DNA of 64,000 nucleotides from Ascaphus truei (taxonomy: Eukaryota > Chordata > Amphibia > Anura > Ascaphidae), in the NCBI GenBank assembly GCA_036426205.1, contig CM071573.1:42428106-42492105 (forward strand). Direction: 5' to 3'. The translations under genes were made by a program, and so were the position numbers. This document shows positions 45,936 to 58,440 of this stretch, piece after piece; positions within the stretch are counted from its first letter, which is position 1, and the number at the start of each line of letters is the position of its first letter. The notes below the pieces were generated by a model that was not told the DNA's origin, made no database searches, and worked only from the letters and a program-made list of their open reading frames with translations.

Positions 45936-46068
45936 CTCAACAAAGTGCAGTTGTGCAGCACCACACCAGTCACCAACTCACGACGAGTCATCACCTACAG
46001 CAACGAGCACTTTACAACGGCGGGGAAAACCCCCAAATTACAGGCGGAGTATGTGGATCCCAAAACAG
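45936..46068 (+). pseudogene. broken inverted copy of tcf7l2 exon 6
   Basis: Matches the intact exon at 55031-55163 in reverse orientation: TCATCACCTACAGCAACGAG and GTGGATCCCAAAACAG|gtacg are recognisable, and both splice sites are retained. Several small indels (for example in the CACCCTCACCATGTTCACCC stretch) destroy the reading frame. It is either an assembly artefact or, if the inverted duplication is real, a dead exon copy. Confidence 0.85.
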
Positions 46069-46339
46069 GTACGTTTCCTATGTCTCAGGTCGTGAGCATA
46101 AGTATTAGTGAATTCATTGTGTTCTCAAGCAGCAGAGAAGTGTGGGCCAGGTCTAGCCAATCTAATGCCATTATGTTTGCTAAGTCGTTAGAGGTGTGCA
46201 TCTCTGTTACATTGCTCAGACTGTCTGCGTAAGCTAACTTACAGAGAAGAACACAACGTATTGCAGTTTGGATCAGAGTTTGAGCCCGATCACTCACAAA
46301 AATAGGTTTTGGTAATGGGGGGAGGGGAGAAGATCTAGA

Positions 46340-46505
46340 GTCAGAGGCCACCCAACAGGGTTAGGTTTAGGGATTCCTGCACAGGGAGGCTCAATCAAAC
46401 TGAGCCACTGATTGAGCCCACTTGTGCTGGAGGCAGGGATATCCTAACAAATGGTCGTGTGGCGTGGCTCCTCTTGAAGGGCCGGTGGAGTTGGCCCTCC
46501 ATGTA
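46340..46505. mobile_element. Buster-like MITE (copy inside the inverted segment)
   Basis: Counterpart of 54611-54786, heavily altered by indels. Confidence 0.75.
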
Positions 46506-47894
46506 TTAATGCTTTGAAACCCCATCACTGTGGAAAGAGTCTGATCGCTTGATTCATAATTACACGCAGGCTCTCAGAGATGAAAGGGTACTATGGCCTA
46601 TAAAACTAAATTTACCTGTTTTTATTATTACAAATATGACGAAATGTATGTGAACGGGACCTGAACCTACGTGTTTAAGAAAAAGTACATGGGGGGAAAA
46701 GTGTGTGACAGAAGAAGTTAGAAATTAATTGTTCCTGACATTCAAATAATATTAATACCAACTACCACGGCTGTTCATCGTAATGTTACTGTGTAACAAT
46801 TCGGAAAGAAGTCAGGAAGTAATGGCATTCACAGCGGGGCATACTGGAATTAAGGAATTAAATCTGTACAGCAATTTTATGTAGTTATTATTCAAATGTG
46901 TTACCAGAGAAAGTAATACATGAGGGAGTTACCTCTCGTTTTCACGTATGTTCATGGGCGGAGAGTTATGGGGACAATACATGGTTACTAAGTGACAAGT
47001 TATACATTATGTAAAGACATTGCATGACACAGTTAGAGAAGTATATATTTATAGGTCGGATTGTAAACAGTTACAGACCAGGTTTTTAAAATGTGAGGAA
47101 AGCTTTAAGTTTATGAAAGACAGCCTTGCGGCTGCTGGTCTGCTTGATGTGAGATGGAGGGTCTACGGTATGGGAGATGGCGAAATATTAATATGTTTGG
47201 ATTGTGTTTCCCTGATCCCTGAGGTGCTTGCTGCTTGGAGTAGGCAGCGGGAATCTCGTCGGAGCCGTGGGCCATCATTAGTTATGTTTTATACGCTTGG
47301 TTTTGAAAACTTGAGGGATGTGTACATTTTTTGGGGTGTGATAAGGTGCATTTCCCTGGTCTTTGAAACGCTAACAAAGGATACTACAACCATGCCAATT
47401 TACTTGTATGAAGGAGTGAGGAATCCCGGCATAGAGTACGCGCTATTAGGTCCGCAGTGGAGCAGGTAACGTAGAGGGCGGAAGAGCGGAGAGGAGCGGC
47501 AGGGAAACGTAGATAAAGTGATAAGGAGCTCCGATAATTAGGAAGGGATCCCTGAGGCAGAGTACGGGACGAAGTAGGTAGGTTAGAGAGTGATAGTGAT
47601 AGGGGAGAGGAGAGCAGGTAGCGATAAGTAGTGAAGGGCCAATAGTAGTAGGAAGAGGCCTGCAGAGACCTAGAACGGCCATAGGTGACCGGCAATTTGT
47701 GCGAAGGGATTCGTAGTGCGGGGGCACCTAGTAGTACGGAATAGGAGGGGTACCAGGATTGCGCTCTTCGTCTAAGGGTTATAGACCAAAAATGGACCAC
47801 ATTAACGATCAGATAATTTAATTAAAGAACATACCGCGTAATAATGTGAGCTATAATGCTCTTAATGCTCCTCTCCAACACTTCAAAGGAAAGA

Positions 47895-48540
47895 TTAAAG
47901 GAGGGTGACAAAAAACCACAATATGAAAACAAAACGAAACGAGAAAAAAGGAAAAGATAGAAGAACCGAAAAAAAAGTAAAAGAAGAAGACCAAAAAAAA
48001 GAAGAGAAGGTATAAAAAACAAGACCCCAGCTCACCTCCCCCCCCCCCTCATTCATACTCTCCCCCCTCATCCTCTCCCCTCATCCTTTCCACACACACC
48101 TCCTCCCTCACCATTACCCCCCTCAACTCCTCACTCCTCATCTCACATCCCCCCCTCCTCCTTCATCCCCTTCTCCTTTTACGTGTGCACTGAACCGGTG
48201 ATGTTATATTTGATTAGTCTGGTATTTTTTCTCACTGCGTCCTTTAAGGACCAGTGAGTTACCTGTTGATCTGATTGGCCGGTTTTGCCAGCCAGATTAA
48301 ATTGTCCTCACTCTCCTCCACCTCACACCCTCTCTCCATCACCTCTCCACCCCTCCCCTCCCTCCTCACCCACCCATCTCCCTCACCTTTACCCACCTCC
48401 TCCTTCCTCACCACCACCACCTCCCTCCTCTTCCTCAACACACCTCCTCATCCTCCTTCCTCACCAACACACCCCCCTTTTCTCCTCCTCACACTTCATC
48501 CTCCTTTTTCATCCTACCTCTCCTGGTATCATTACCTGTG
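47895..48540. repeat. A-rich then polypyrimidine low-complexity block
   Basis: An A/G-rich stretch (47890-48015) is followed by CTCC/CCTCAC-type polypyrimidine DNA (48025-48180 and 48300-48530), with a short non-repetitive island near 48180-48300. It resembles an expansion of the short CCCCTCATCCACCCTCTCC tract found, reverse-complemented, at 53325-53350. Confidence 0.7.
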
Positions 48541-48759
48541 TAGGCAGGGGACAGAGTGATGAAACTCTTCTCTCCTCTCCCACATGCAACGCTGGGGGAG
48601 GAAAACTACATTTCCCACGCATGCAAATGGGGCAGTGTGCATGGTCCTTATGAGGTTGATCCCTCCATTGGTTAGTCTTTTCCTTGGCTGGGAGGGGTGG
48701 GGGGGGGGGGGGATAGATGACACCGCCCGTTGCCCTGGTATCATATTGTGTTGGGCGCA

Positions 48760-49835
48760 ACTTTTAGTAGGGATAGGCCTGCCGGGGTTACGGTATTAGT
48801 ATTTATAGGTGCACTAGTAGTAACGGTAGCGACTTGCAAGGTACAGATATATAGTATTTGTGTAGGGCGCACTGGTAGTACGGATAAGAATGAGGGGATA
48901 GGTATAATAGTATTTGTAGGGCGCACTAGTAGTACGGGATAGGATGCAGGGGACGGGATATAGTAGTTGTAGGGCACACTAGTAGTAAGGATAGGACTGC
49001 AGGGGACGGGTATATAGAATGTGTGGGCGCATACGTAGTATGGGATAGGACTGCAGGGGACAGGTATACTAGTATGTATAGGGCGCACGAGTAAGGGATA
49101 GGATGCAGGGGACGGGTATCTATTATGTAGGGCGCACTATAGTAGTACGGGATAGGACCGGGCGGGGACGGGTTATAAGTTTGTAGGGCGCACTAGTAGT
49201 ACAGGATAGGACTGCAGGGGGACGGGCATTAGTATTTGAGGCGCCTAGTAGTACGGAGGATAGGACTGCAGGTGACGGGTGTATATAGTATTTGTAGGGC
49301 GCACTAGTAGTACGGGATACGGACTGCAGGGGGACCGATATATAGTATGTAGGGGTAGTAGACGGGATAGACTGGGGGACGGTATATAGTATTGTAGGGC
49401 GGACCACTAGTAAGGATAGGACTGGAAGGGGACAGGTATATAGTATTTGTAGGGCGCACTAGTAGTACGGGACTGAGGGACTGCAGGGGAGGGTTAATAG
49501 TTTGTAGGAGCGCACTAGTAGTACGGGATAGGACTGCAGGGGAGGGTATATATAGATTGTAGGGCGCACATAGTAGTACGGGATAGGACTGCAGGGGACA
49601 GGATATAGTATTTGTAGGGCGCACTAAGTAGTACGGGATAGGACACTGCAGGGGACAGGTATATAGTATTTGTAGGGCGCACTAGTAGTAAGGGATAGGG
49701 ACTGCCAGGTGAAGGGTATATAGTTAGTTTTGTAGGGCGCACACTAGTAGTACGGGATGGACTGCAGGGGACGGGTATATAGTATTTGTAGGGCCACACT
49801 AGTAGTAAGGGATTGGCCTGTTGGTACGGGTATAC
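48760..49835. repeat. minisatellite B, about 55-bp unit, indel-rich
   Basis: Roughly 19 copies of a unit containing AGTAGTACGGGATAGGACTG, CAGGGGACGGGTATATAGTA and TTTGTAGGGCGCACT. Single-base indels occur in most units. The opposite-orientation, cleaner copy is at 53471-53765. Confidence 0.9.
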
Positions 49836-49849
49836 AATAAATTTTAAGA

Positions 49850-51240
49850 TGCCCTGGATGGACCAGCATGCATTCAATCGGTCTGGCTTCAGAAAGCTAG
49901 GATTGCTCTAATGTCCAACACCTTGGTGATACACCCCAGTCCTTTCAAACCAGACCTGACCCAATTTACCTAATCATCTGCCATTTTTGGTACAGTGTTC
50001 AACATTATTAGTTATTATGTCAATGGCTCCTCACCCCCTCAACTTGAATCTTTCCTCCACTCAATTCCCATGTCTCTCTCCCTCTGCTTTACATATCTCC
50101 CCTCCCATTTTAACATCTCCCCCCCCCCCCCACCCACTCCCGCATTCTTGTTTTTATTATGCACCCATCATGGATCCCACACCCGCGCAGGGCGAAATGC
50201 AGGGGATCAGCTGATTTCCCCGCGTTTACCCTGGTCTGTTTGAAGGGGTGACGAGAAATCACTGTCATCGAGGTGAAATTGTTTAAAGCCCCGAGCCTAA
50301 GATGATTAAAACATATTTCTCTTTTAGCAACAGTTGTTTTTGGCCTTTTATTAAATGCCTCTCTGTCAAATCATTAGCAATTTTTTAATATTCATAGAGC
50401 TATTAGGCACAGGACTGTTGAATATGGGCCGCCATTGTAGATCCCCTAAGAAATGCCTTGTAATAAATTCAGAACACTGCAGATTTGGAGTCACTGCAGC
50501 AGATTAAACTCATTTAAGTGTGATCCTAAACACTTTGTGCAATGGATTGCTGGACTCCTCTAGCAGCAAAGGGGTTAATTACCCCTAATGAAGTGTTGTG
50601 TGTGTTGTATTTCTTACAGGTATACTCAACTCCAGTCCTCAAAGCCCCACAACAGGTCAGGTTTTCAGGATATCCCAGGTTCAGCACAGGATGGCTCAAT
50701 CAGAGGCACTGAGCCTTGATTGAGCCATTTGTGCGGAAGCAGGGACTGACTGACTGAGCCACTGTGTTGAAGCTTGGATGATTGAGCCACCTGTGTTGAA
50801 GCGGGGATATCCTGAAAACTGACCTGTTGAGATTGGCTTGAGTATTGGAGTTGATGTTTCTGATTTATTTTATTTTTATACGTTATGACACATTTTAATA
50901 GACAGAAACAAAAATGTCAGAAAAAGGTGGTGTGCACAGAGTGCCTTTCACTGTCGTGCACATATTGTCTGAAAGTGTGAGACTGGTGAGTTCAAAAAAA
51001 TGACACACAGCCACTTCCTTTTCTGAAGCTTTCCGTTGAAAGAAAGAAAACATGGCAGTATCAACACTTTTTGGAGACCGCACAAACGAGTGTTAACCAG
51101 CAAACAGAGGAACCGTGCTGTGTACACTAAGCACCTCACGAGAACTGCGTCCAAGCACTCAGATCCTTGATAGGCTGCAGTGTTAACTCTTTGCTGCCGT
51201 AGGGGCTGCCAAGTATTGCAAACCGCTCTGGATTAATGAA
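49850..51240. other. single-copy segment between the two minisatellites
   Basis: Non-repetitive sequence without the high indel load, apart from a poly-C run near 50120 and one degraded Buster-like MITE (50617-50862). The block 50280-50580 is AT-rich and repeat-free and could be a conserved intron element. It appears only once in the window and is probably real intron sequence placed in reverse orientation. Confidence 0.55.
50617..50862. mobile_element. Buster-like MITE, degraded
   Basis: ACAACAGGTCAGGTTTTCAGGATATCCC...GGGGATATCCTGAAAACTGACCTGTTG arms are clear; the middle has a repeated TTGATTGAGCCA segment. Termini are mutated. Confidence 0.75.
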
Positions 51241-51264
51241 GCTTTGCTACCATGAAGTAACATA

Positions 51265-53330
51265 GAATGTTCTTGTCATGCAATACTGGTTCATTCCGTA
51301 CCCGCCACATGCAATACTGCTTCATTATATTACCCGCCATATGCAATACTGCTTCATTCCTACCCGCCACATGCCAAATATGTTCATTCCATACCCGCCA
51401 CATGCAATAATGCTTCATTCCGACCCGCCACATGCAATACTGCTTCATCATCAACTGCCACATGCATACGCTTATTCCGTACCTCCGAATACGATCAGAT
51501 ATACTCGCCATATGCAATACTGCTTCATCCGTCCCGCCATCATGCAATACTGCTTCATTCCATACTGCCACATGCAATACTGCTTCCATTCCGTACCATC
51601 CACATGAAAACTGTTCATTATATACTCGCCATATGCAATACTGCCTTTAATCCGTACCGCCACATGACAATACTGCTTCATTTTACTCGCATAGATAATG
51701 CTTCTTCCGTACCCCCCTGCCTCATGCAATACTGCGTCATTCCATACCGCCACATGCAATACTGTTCATTCGCTACCCGCCACATGCAATACTGCTTATC
51801 CGTACCCCACAGTGCAATGACTGCTTCAATTCCAAACTGCCACATGCAATACTGCTTCATTCCGTACTCGCCACATGCAATACTGCTTCATTCCGTAACC
51901 CGCCACATGCAATACTGCTTCATCCCGTACCTGCCACATGCAATCTGGTTCATTCCATACCCGCCACATGCAATATGCTCATTCCGTACCGCCATATACA
52001 ATACTGCTTCATTCCGTACCGCCACATGCAATACTGCTTCATTCCATAGCCGCCACATGCAATACTGCTTCATTCCCTACCGCCACAGCATACTGCTTCA
52101 TTCCATACCCGCCACATGCAATACTGCTTCATTCCATACTCAACGCCACATGCAATACAGCTGTCATTCCGTAACCGCCACATGCAATACTGTCATCCCG
52201 TACTGCTCACATGCAATACGCTTCATTCCATATCCGCCACATGCAATACTGTAATTCTGTACCTGGTAAATGCAATAAGCTGCTTCATTCCGTGACCGCA
52301 CATGCAATACTGCTTCATTCTGTACCTGGCTACACGCAATGTGATTCATTCCGTACCCGCCACATGCAATTACTGCTCATTCTGTACCCGCCCACATGCA
52401 ATGACTGCTTCATTCCGTACTCGCCAACATGCAATACTGCTTCATTCTGTACCGCCACATGGCAATACTGCTTAATTCGTACCCGAAAACATGCATATAA
52501 TGCTTATTCCGTATCGCCACATGCAATACTGCTTCATTCCGTACCTGCCACATGCAATACTGCTTCATCCGTACCTGCAAATCATTGCAATACTGCTTCA
52601 TTCTGTACCTCGCCACATGCAATACTGCTTCATTTCGTACCTGGCCACATGCAATATATGCTTCATTCCGTACTCCCCACAGCAAACTACTGTTCATTCG
52701 TACACCGACATGACTATATGCTTCATTCCGTACCTGCCACATGGCAATACTGCGTCATTCGTACCTGGCTACATGCAATACTGCTTCATTCCGTACTCGC
52801 CACATGCAATACTGCTTCATTCCGTAACCGCCCACATGCAATACTGCTTCAATCCGTACCTGCCACATGCAATACTGCTTCATTCCATACCCGCCACATG
52901 CAATACTGCTTCATTCCGTACCGCCATATACAATACTGCTTCAATCGTACCCGCCACAGCAATACGCGTCATTCCATAGCCGCCACTGCAATACTGCTTC
53001 ATTCCATACCCGCACAGGCAATACTGCTTCATTCCATACTGCCACAGCAATACTGCTTCATTCCATACCCGCACATGCCATACAGCTTCATTCCGTAACC
53101 GCACATGCAATACTGCTTCATCCCGTTACCTGCTCACATGCAATACTGGTCTTCATCCATATCGCCACATTGCAATACTGCTTCCTTCTGTACATGGCTA
53201 CATGCAATGCTGCTTCATTCCGTACCCGCCACATGCAATACTGCTTCATTCTGTACCTGGCTACACGCAATGCTGATCCTTCCGTACGCCCACATGCAAT
53301 ACTGCTTTTCTGTACCCGCCAATGGGGGGG
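51265..53330. repeat. minisatellite A in opposite orientation, indel-rich
   Basis: Some 65 units of the reverse complement of the 40.9-41.8 kb minisatellite (CAATACTGCTTCATTCCGTA then CCCGCCACATG). Nearly every unit carries single-base deletions or insertions, unlike the clean array, as expected from uncorrected long reads. The larger copy number suggests that the clean array is truncated. Confidence 0.9.
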
Positions 53331-53470
53331 AGAGGGTGGATGAGGGGGTTGCAACAATCTTGGAAGTAGTGGGAGAGGAGCATTAAGATCAGTATAGCTC
53401 ACCATATATGACTGCAGGTATGTTATTTATAAATTATCTGATCGTTATGTCATTTTTGTCTATACCCGTA

Positions 53471-53765
53471 CCCTGCAGGCCTATTCCGTACTACTAGTGT
53501 GCCCTACAAATACTATATACCCGTACCTTGCAGGCCTATCCCGTACTACTAGTGCAACCTATAAATACTATATACCCGTACTCTGCAGCCCTATCCCATA
53601 CTACAGTATTAGTGCACCCTATAAATACTATATACTCGTTCCCTGCTGCTCTATCCCATACTACTTGTGCGCCCTACAAATACTATATACCTGCACCCTG
53701 CAGGCCTATCCCGTACTACTAGTGCCTCCTACAAATACTTCAGTACAAGTAAATTGCAGGTTTAT
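53471..53765. repeat. minisatellite B, clean copy in opposite orientation
   Basis: About five copies of a 56-57-bp unit (CTATACCCGTACCCTGCAGG, CCTATTCCGTACTACTAGTG, TGCCCTACAAATA), the reverse complement of the 48.8-49.8 kb array. Unit spacing is regular. Confidence 0.9.
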
Positions 53766-54149
53766 CCCATTTGTTAGCGTTTACAAGACCAGGGAAATGC
53801 CCTTTATCACACCGAAAAAATGTACAATCCATCAAGTTTTCAAACAAGCGTATAAAACATAACTAAGTGATGCCGACGGCTCACGAGATCCCCGCATGAT
53901 CACAGCAGCAAGCACCTCAGGGAAACAGCAATCCAAAACCATATTATTCCCATCTCCCATACCGGAGACTCTCACAGCCGCCACCAGGCTAAGTTCTTTC
54001 AAAACTAAAGCTGTCTCACATTTTAACCTGGTCTGTAACTGTTACATACGCCTATAATATATACTATCTCTAACTGTGCATGCAATGTCTTGTACATAAT
54101 GTATAACCTGTTCACTTATGTAACCATGTATTTGTCACCATAACTCTAC

Positions 54150-54228
54150 GCCCAGGACATACGTGAAAACGAGAGGTAACTCTCAATGTATTACTTCCTG
54201 GTAACACATTTGATAAATAAATAAATAA
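54150..54228 (+). mobile_element. SINE-like tail
   Basis: Second copy of the 21755-21832 repeat (GTGAAAACGAGAGGTAACTC...TATTACTTCCTGGTAACAC) ending in an (ATAA)n run. Confidence 0.65.
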
Positions 54229-54610
54229 AATATGCTGTACATATTTAATCCCTGTAATTCCAGGTATGGCCCCTGTGAATGCATTAGCTTCCTGACTTCT
54301 TCCGAATTGTACCACAGTAACAGTACGATGAACAGCCGGGGTTAGTTTGCATTAATATTATTGTGATGCAATGGAACAATTAATTTTCTAACTTCTGTCA
54401 AACACTTTTCCCCCCATTGTATTTTCTGTAAAACGTTGAGGTTTCTAGGTCCCGTTCACTACATTTCGGGCAATATTTGTAATAATAAAAACAGGTAGAA
54501 TTTAAGTTTTATGGCCATATTACCTCTTTCATCTCTGAGAAGCCTGCAGTGTATTATGAAGCAAAGCAGATCAGGCACATTTCACAGTGATGGGGTTCAA
54601 AGCATTAATA

Positions 54611-54786
54611 CAGGGGAGGCCAACTCCAGCCCTCAAGAGCCACCAACAGACCAGTTTTAAGGATATCCCTGCTCCAGCACAGGTGGCTCAATCAGTGGCT
54701 CAGTTGACATTGAGCCTCCTGTGCAGGAATATCCTTAAAACCTAACCTGTTGGTGGCCTCTGACTCTAGACTTCCCCCTCCCCTCC
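54611..54786. mobile_element. Buster-like MITE
   Basis: CAGGGGAGGCCAACTCCAGC at the left; the right terminus is decayed (CTTCCCCCTCCCCT). The clean counterpart of 46340-46505. Confidence 0.75.
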
Positions 54787-55030
54787 ATTACAACCTATGT
54801 TTTGTGAGTATACGTGGCTCAAACATCTGATCCAAAACTGCATAACGTTGTTTCTGTGAATGAGCTTACGCAGACAGATCTGAGCAATGTAACAGATGCA
54901 CACCTCTAACGACTTAGCAAATAATGGCATTTAGATTGGCTATGACCTTGGACCCACCACTCTCTGCTGAGAGATGCACAATGAATTCACTAATACTTAT
55001 GCTCAGACACTGAGAGCAATAGGAACGTAC

Positions 55031-55163
55031 CTGTTTTGGGATCCACATCCGCCTGTAAGTGTGGTGGAGGGTTCCCCGGTGTAAAGTGCTCGTTGCTGTA
55101 GGTGATGAGCGGCGTGAGTGGGTGAACATGGTGAGGGTGCTGCACAACTGGCACTTTGTTAGA
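55031..55163 (-). CDS. tcf7l2: tcf7l2 coding exon (human exon 6 equivalent)
   Basis: This is the most upstream tcf7l2 exon in the window. On the minus strand it reads [20 protein letters not shown], then [16 protein letters not shown], then QADVDPKT, nearly identical to vertebrate TCF7L2. The acceptor reads TTTTGAAAG and the donor is CAG|gtacgt. It holds 133 bp: 44 full codons plus one base (phase 1), which the next exon completes as Gly. The segment belongs to the proline/histidine-rich middle of the protein, between the N-terminal beta-catenin-binding domain and the HMG box, the region contacted by Groucho/TLE co-repressors. All exons encoding the N-terminus lie outside the window beyond 64000. 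A frame-broken inverted copy sits at 45936-46068; this copy is the functional one because its frame and splice sites are intact and its strand agrees with the other exons. Confidence 0.95.
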
Positions 55164-55230
55164 CTTTCAAAACAAAAAGGAGAAACGAACACAGTTAGAC
55201 CCATGCAAATCCCATCTTGAGCCTCTACTG

Positions 55231-55413
55231 CAGGAGGGGCCAACTCCAGTCCTCAAGGGCCACCAGAAGGTCAGGTTTTCAGGATATCCCTGCTTCAGCA
55301 CAGGTGGCTCAATCAGTGGCTTAGTCTTTGAATGCACCACCTGTGCTGAAGCAGGGATATCCTGAAAACCTGACTTGTTGGTCGCCCTTGAGGATTGGAG
55401 TTGGCCGCCCCTG
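55231..55413. mobile_element. Buster-like MITE, complete
   Basis: 183 bp, flanked by perfect CTCTACTG duplications (55223-55230 and 55414-55421). It sits some 70 bp upstream (gene sense) of exon 6. Confidence 0.9.
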
Positions 55414-56051
55414 CTCTACTGGCTTCACTAAATGAAGACAGCTACATACACGGTGATGCACGGGTGGGATGTGGCACGGACATTGGAAACAAGGCTGGCT
55501 ACCAAGACCTTGTATTGTAATTCCATTACAGGATACCACCAAGATAACAGTTCCCCAATTAGAAGCTGTAGATACATGAAAGCATTGCACATTATGTACA
55601 GTTTGTTCTCCAAACTGACATGTTAAATACACCGTGTGAAAAAGCACCCAGCTAGAATTTATTTTGTTAGTGATGTTTTTAAATCGTTAAAGGCTTACAC
55701 AGGTACTTCCTCCCGCCACCTAAAAGATGGCATGTAGTCAGTCAATGCAAGTGATATGGTAAGTACCTATGTTTATTTACAGTTATCTGGTGGGTGTTTG
55801 TGTGAGGAGTGAAGCTCACAGACTGCAAAATTAGGCATCCAACTGTTGGTCTTGTTCCCTCTTGTTGCAGTGAAATAGCCCACCTCCCCTGTTCCCCCAA
55901 GCAATTTTTGGCTGTAATGGCATAAAGGCAAAGCATGCTGAGGCACAGGCCAAATTTTCACCCCTGTGACTCCTCATGATTCACACCCCTTTGGGATGTA
56001 CGTCCGCACAGCAGGGTATCCTAAATAACTGACTTTACCAACCATCTAAGG

Positions 56052-56205
56052 CAAGGGAGGGCAACTTCAGTCCTCAAGGGCCACAAACAGGTTAGGTTTT
56101 CAGGATATCCCTGCTTCAGCACAGGTGACTCAATCAGCTCAATTTGGGATATCCTGAAATCCTGACCTGTTGGTAGCTCTTGAGGACTGGAGTTGCCCAC
56201 CCCTG
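56052..56205. mobile_element. Buster-like MITE, complete
   Basis: 154 bp, flanked by perfect ATCTAAGG duplications (56044-56051 and 56206-56213). Confidence 0.9.
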
Positions 56206-58440
56206 ATCTAAGGCCAAACCCACTCAATCTCAAAGGATTTGTGAACACACACCACCTCTTCCACCTTAAGCCTGCAACCATTTATACATATAGGATCTAA
56301 GGATCGGCTGGCTGCCTTGTATTCTAAAACGGCCTTCAGTACAACGACGATTATCTCAGATCTGCTGTGTGTGGACATTTGCCAATTATTCCATCACCAA
56401 CACATATTAATAATAAACTTAAAACTCTTGAGTTTGGTAACAAAACTGAAAAGGAGAACTAAAATGTATTTTTAAAAAGAAGATAAAACACAGGTTCCAC
56501 GGGTCTTAAGTAATGCACTATAGCGTAATAAAACAACACAAAAATGCATTACGCAAAAAAAACGTTTGCCCTTCATCAGAATCCACGTAGAAAAATCGAA
56601 CTGTGCAGAAACCGTGTCCCTACTTGACCAGGTTCTCGAAGCAACCCGGTCTTACAATTCTAATTCCCAATGGAGGAATTGAACTAACATCTTACAAAAA
56701 GGAACATTTAACCAGATTAGGTTTCCGGCACAGATAAGGAGGCACTGGTATCAGATGATGAATGGATTAGAGTCACAGATAGTGCCTTCATTTCCATAAA
56801 TAAGAAACCGCTTGTATTAATGTCAGAGGAACAGACGCCCAGCGTGACAATAGTTAAATAGAGCTATTTAGCTCTTTCCTTTTGTGTTCTGCTATTACTG
56901 GTATTTGCGGTGTGCTTTAGACATCAACAAAATAGCCTAAAACACACATAGAAAAACAAACAAAGGCACAACATGAATCTGTGTAAAGTTACTCAGCTAA
57001 AACTACAAAACGTGTCAATATGGGTTTTATGCATCAAAATCCTGGCTGCAAAACTGGAAAAATAAAAATGCACCAGTTTATTCTGAGTGAAAATCCCACT
57101 TGTTTTTTCTCCAGTTTTGCAGCCGGATCAGTTTGATGTGGTCAGCAGTATACACTGCACTGATCCCCCTGTATGATAATGCTAGTGTTTCCCTGCTGAG
57201 AAACACAGGTGTGACCAGCATTCAGGAGACAAAGCTTTCTTGTTAAGATTTATAAAATACTGTATGTGCTGTTATTCAGGCACCAGGCAGACACACAGGT
57301 GCATGTGTATTCAGCAATGATACAAAGTCATTTTTCACACAGGCTACATCTATAGTTTGTGTAATATCACTTAAACGGCAAATCCACTAACCAGCATCAA
57401 CTTCCAACGTTTAACATGTGTAACAATTTCTTATGTTATATTTATATTGTATTATATATAAACCCACAAGCTCAATAACGAATGGAGCAGAAAATACAGT
57501 ACAGTACATACTGAAAGGCTAAAATGCATCAAAATAAAATAATTTGCAGTACAGTTGTAATGTCCGAGTTATAGATCAGTTTTTAGACAAATCCAAAAGG
57601 GACCATTTCTAGCACCCCACAAAAAAAGTTGAACCTGACTTTTCCTGCATTCATTTTTATCACAGTTTCTAAGGAAATATTTATCATTAATCGTTTTTAG
57701 GTTATAATGTTTTCATAATTACTGTTAGAGCACCACAGAGGGTTGGGAGACAGTGGAATTCAACCTCAATTTATTCATACATTTATGAAAAATCAACAAC
57801 ATTCCCCAGCCTGGAGCCAGAAGCCAATTATTCCCACATCCAAATGGTTCAATCAACAAGATTGTTTAACCGTTTTGCTGCCGCAAAGCAATGGAGGGCA
57901 AATCCCTGTGTCTGCGAAAGGGATTAAAGCAACAACCCTGCCTGCCTGTCTCCCTTTTTTTTTGCCAAATCGAAACCCAGAGGCCCCTAGAGCAGAACCG
58001 CGCTAGTCCTAGCACCAGGGACCCCACGGTTACTGAGATATTTAACTTTTCAGGTACTGTTACATCAAAGATGGCTGCCTTTATCATCCAGGGAAATGAG
58101 AAAGAGGTGCAGGGCACAACCGCCGACAAGAAATTAGTAGATCAAGAGGTGACTCCAATGGAAAAAATTATTTATTAAATCACTTGGATAAAGAGGTAAA
58201 AAAAACAACAACAAAAAACCTACGCGTTTCGCAGAACCGCGCTTTATCAAGGAAGATGTTTATTAAGCTTTTCTGTTTGGCTACCATTCTGGTCTCCATT
58301 AGGTGTTATTCTTCCACTTGAATCGTCTACGTACTTTTATATTTCTCTAATTAAGGGAGTTCTGGAGATTATGTTTTTTTTTATAAAATTATTGTGTGAC
58401 TTACTGTGAGCCTATACTAAGTTTGAGCACCATATTCCAC

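Larger units (their letters stand above)
41788..47890. repeat. inverted, error-rich copy of 53.3-59.0 kb
   Basis: Read along the plus strand this block matches the reverse complement of 53320-58995 from end to end. Checked pairs: 41790-41900 with 58880-58995; 42120-42435 with the foldback element 58430-58740; 44260-44560 with 56280-56590; 45936-46068 with exon 55031-55163; 47020-47350 with 53780-54040; 47800-47880 with 53330-53420. Differences are dominated by single-base insertions and deletions, often in homopolymers, and increase toward the right. Best read as uncorrected long-read sequence. Confidence 0.85.

Noticed and set aside
51604..53343. Several long plus-strand open frames
   Set aside because: Translation of the noisy inverted minisatellite in shifting frames.
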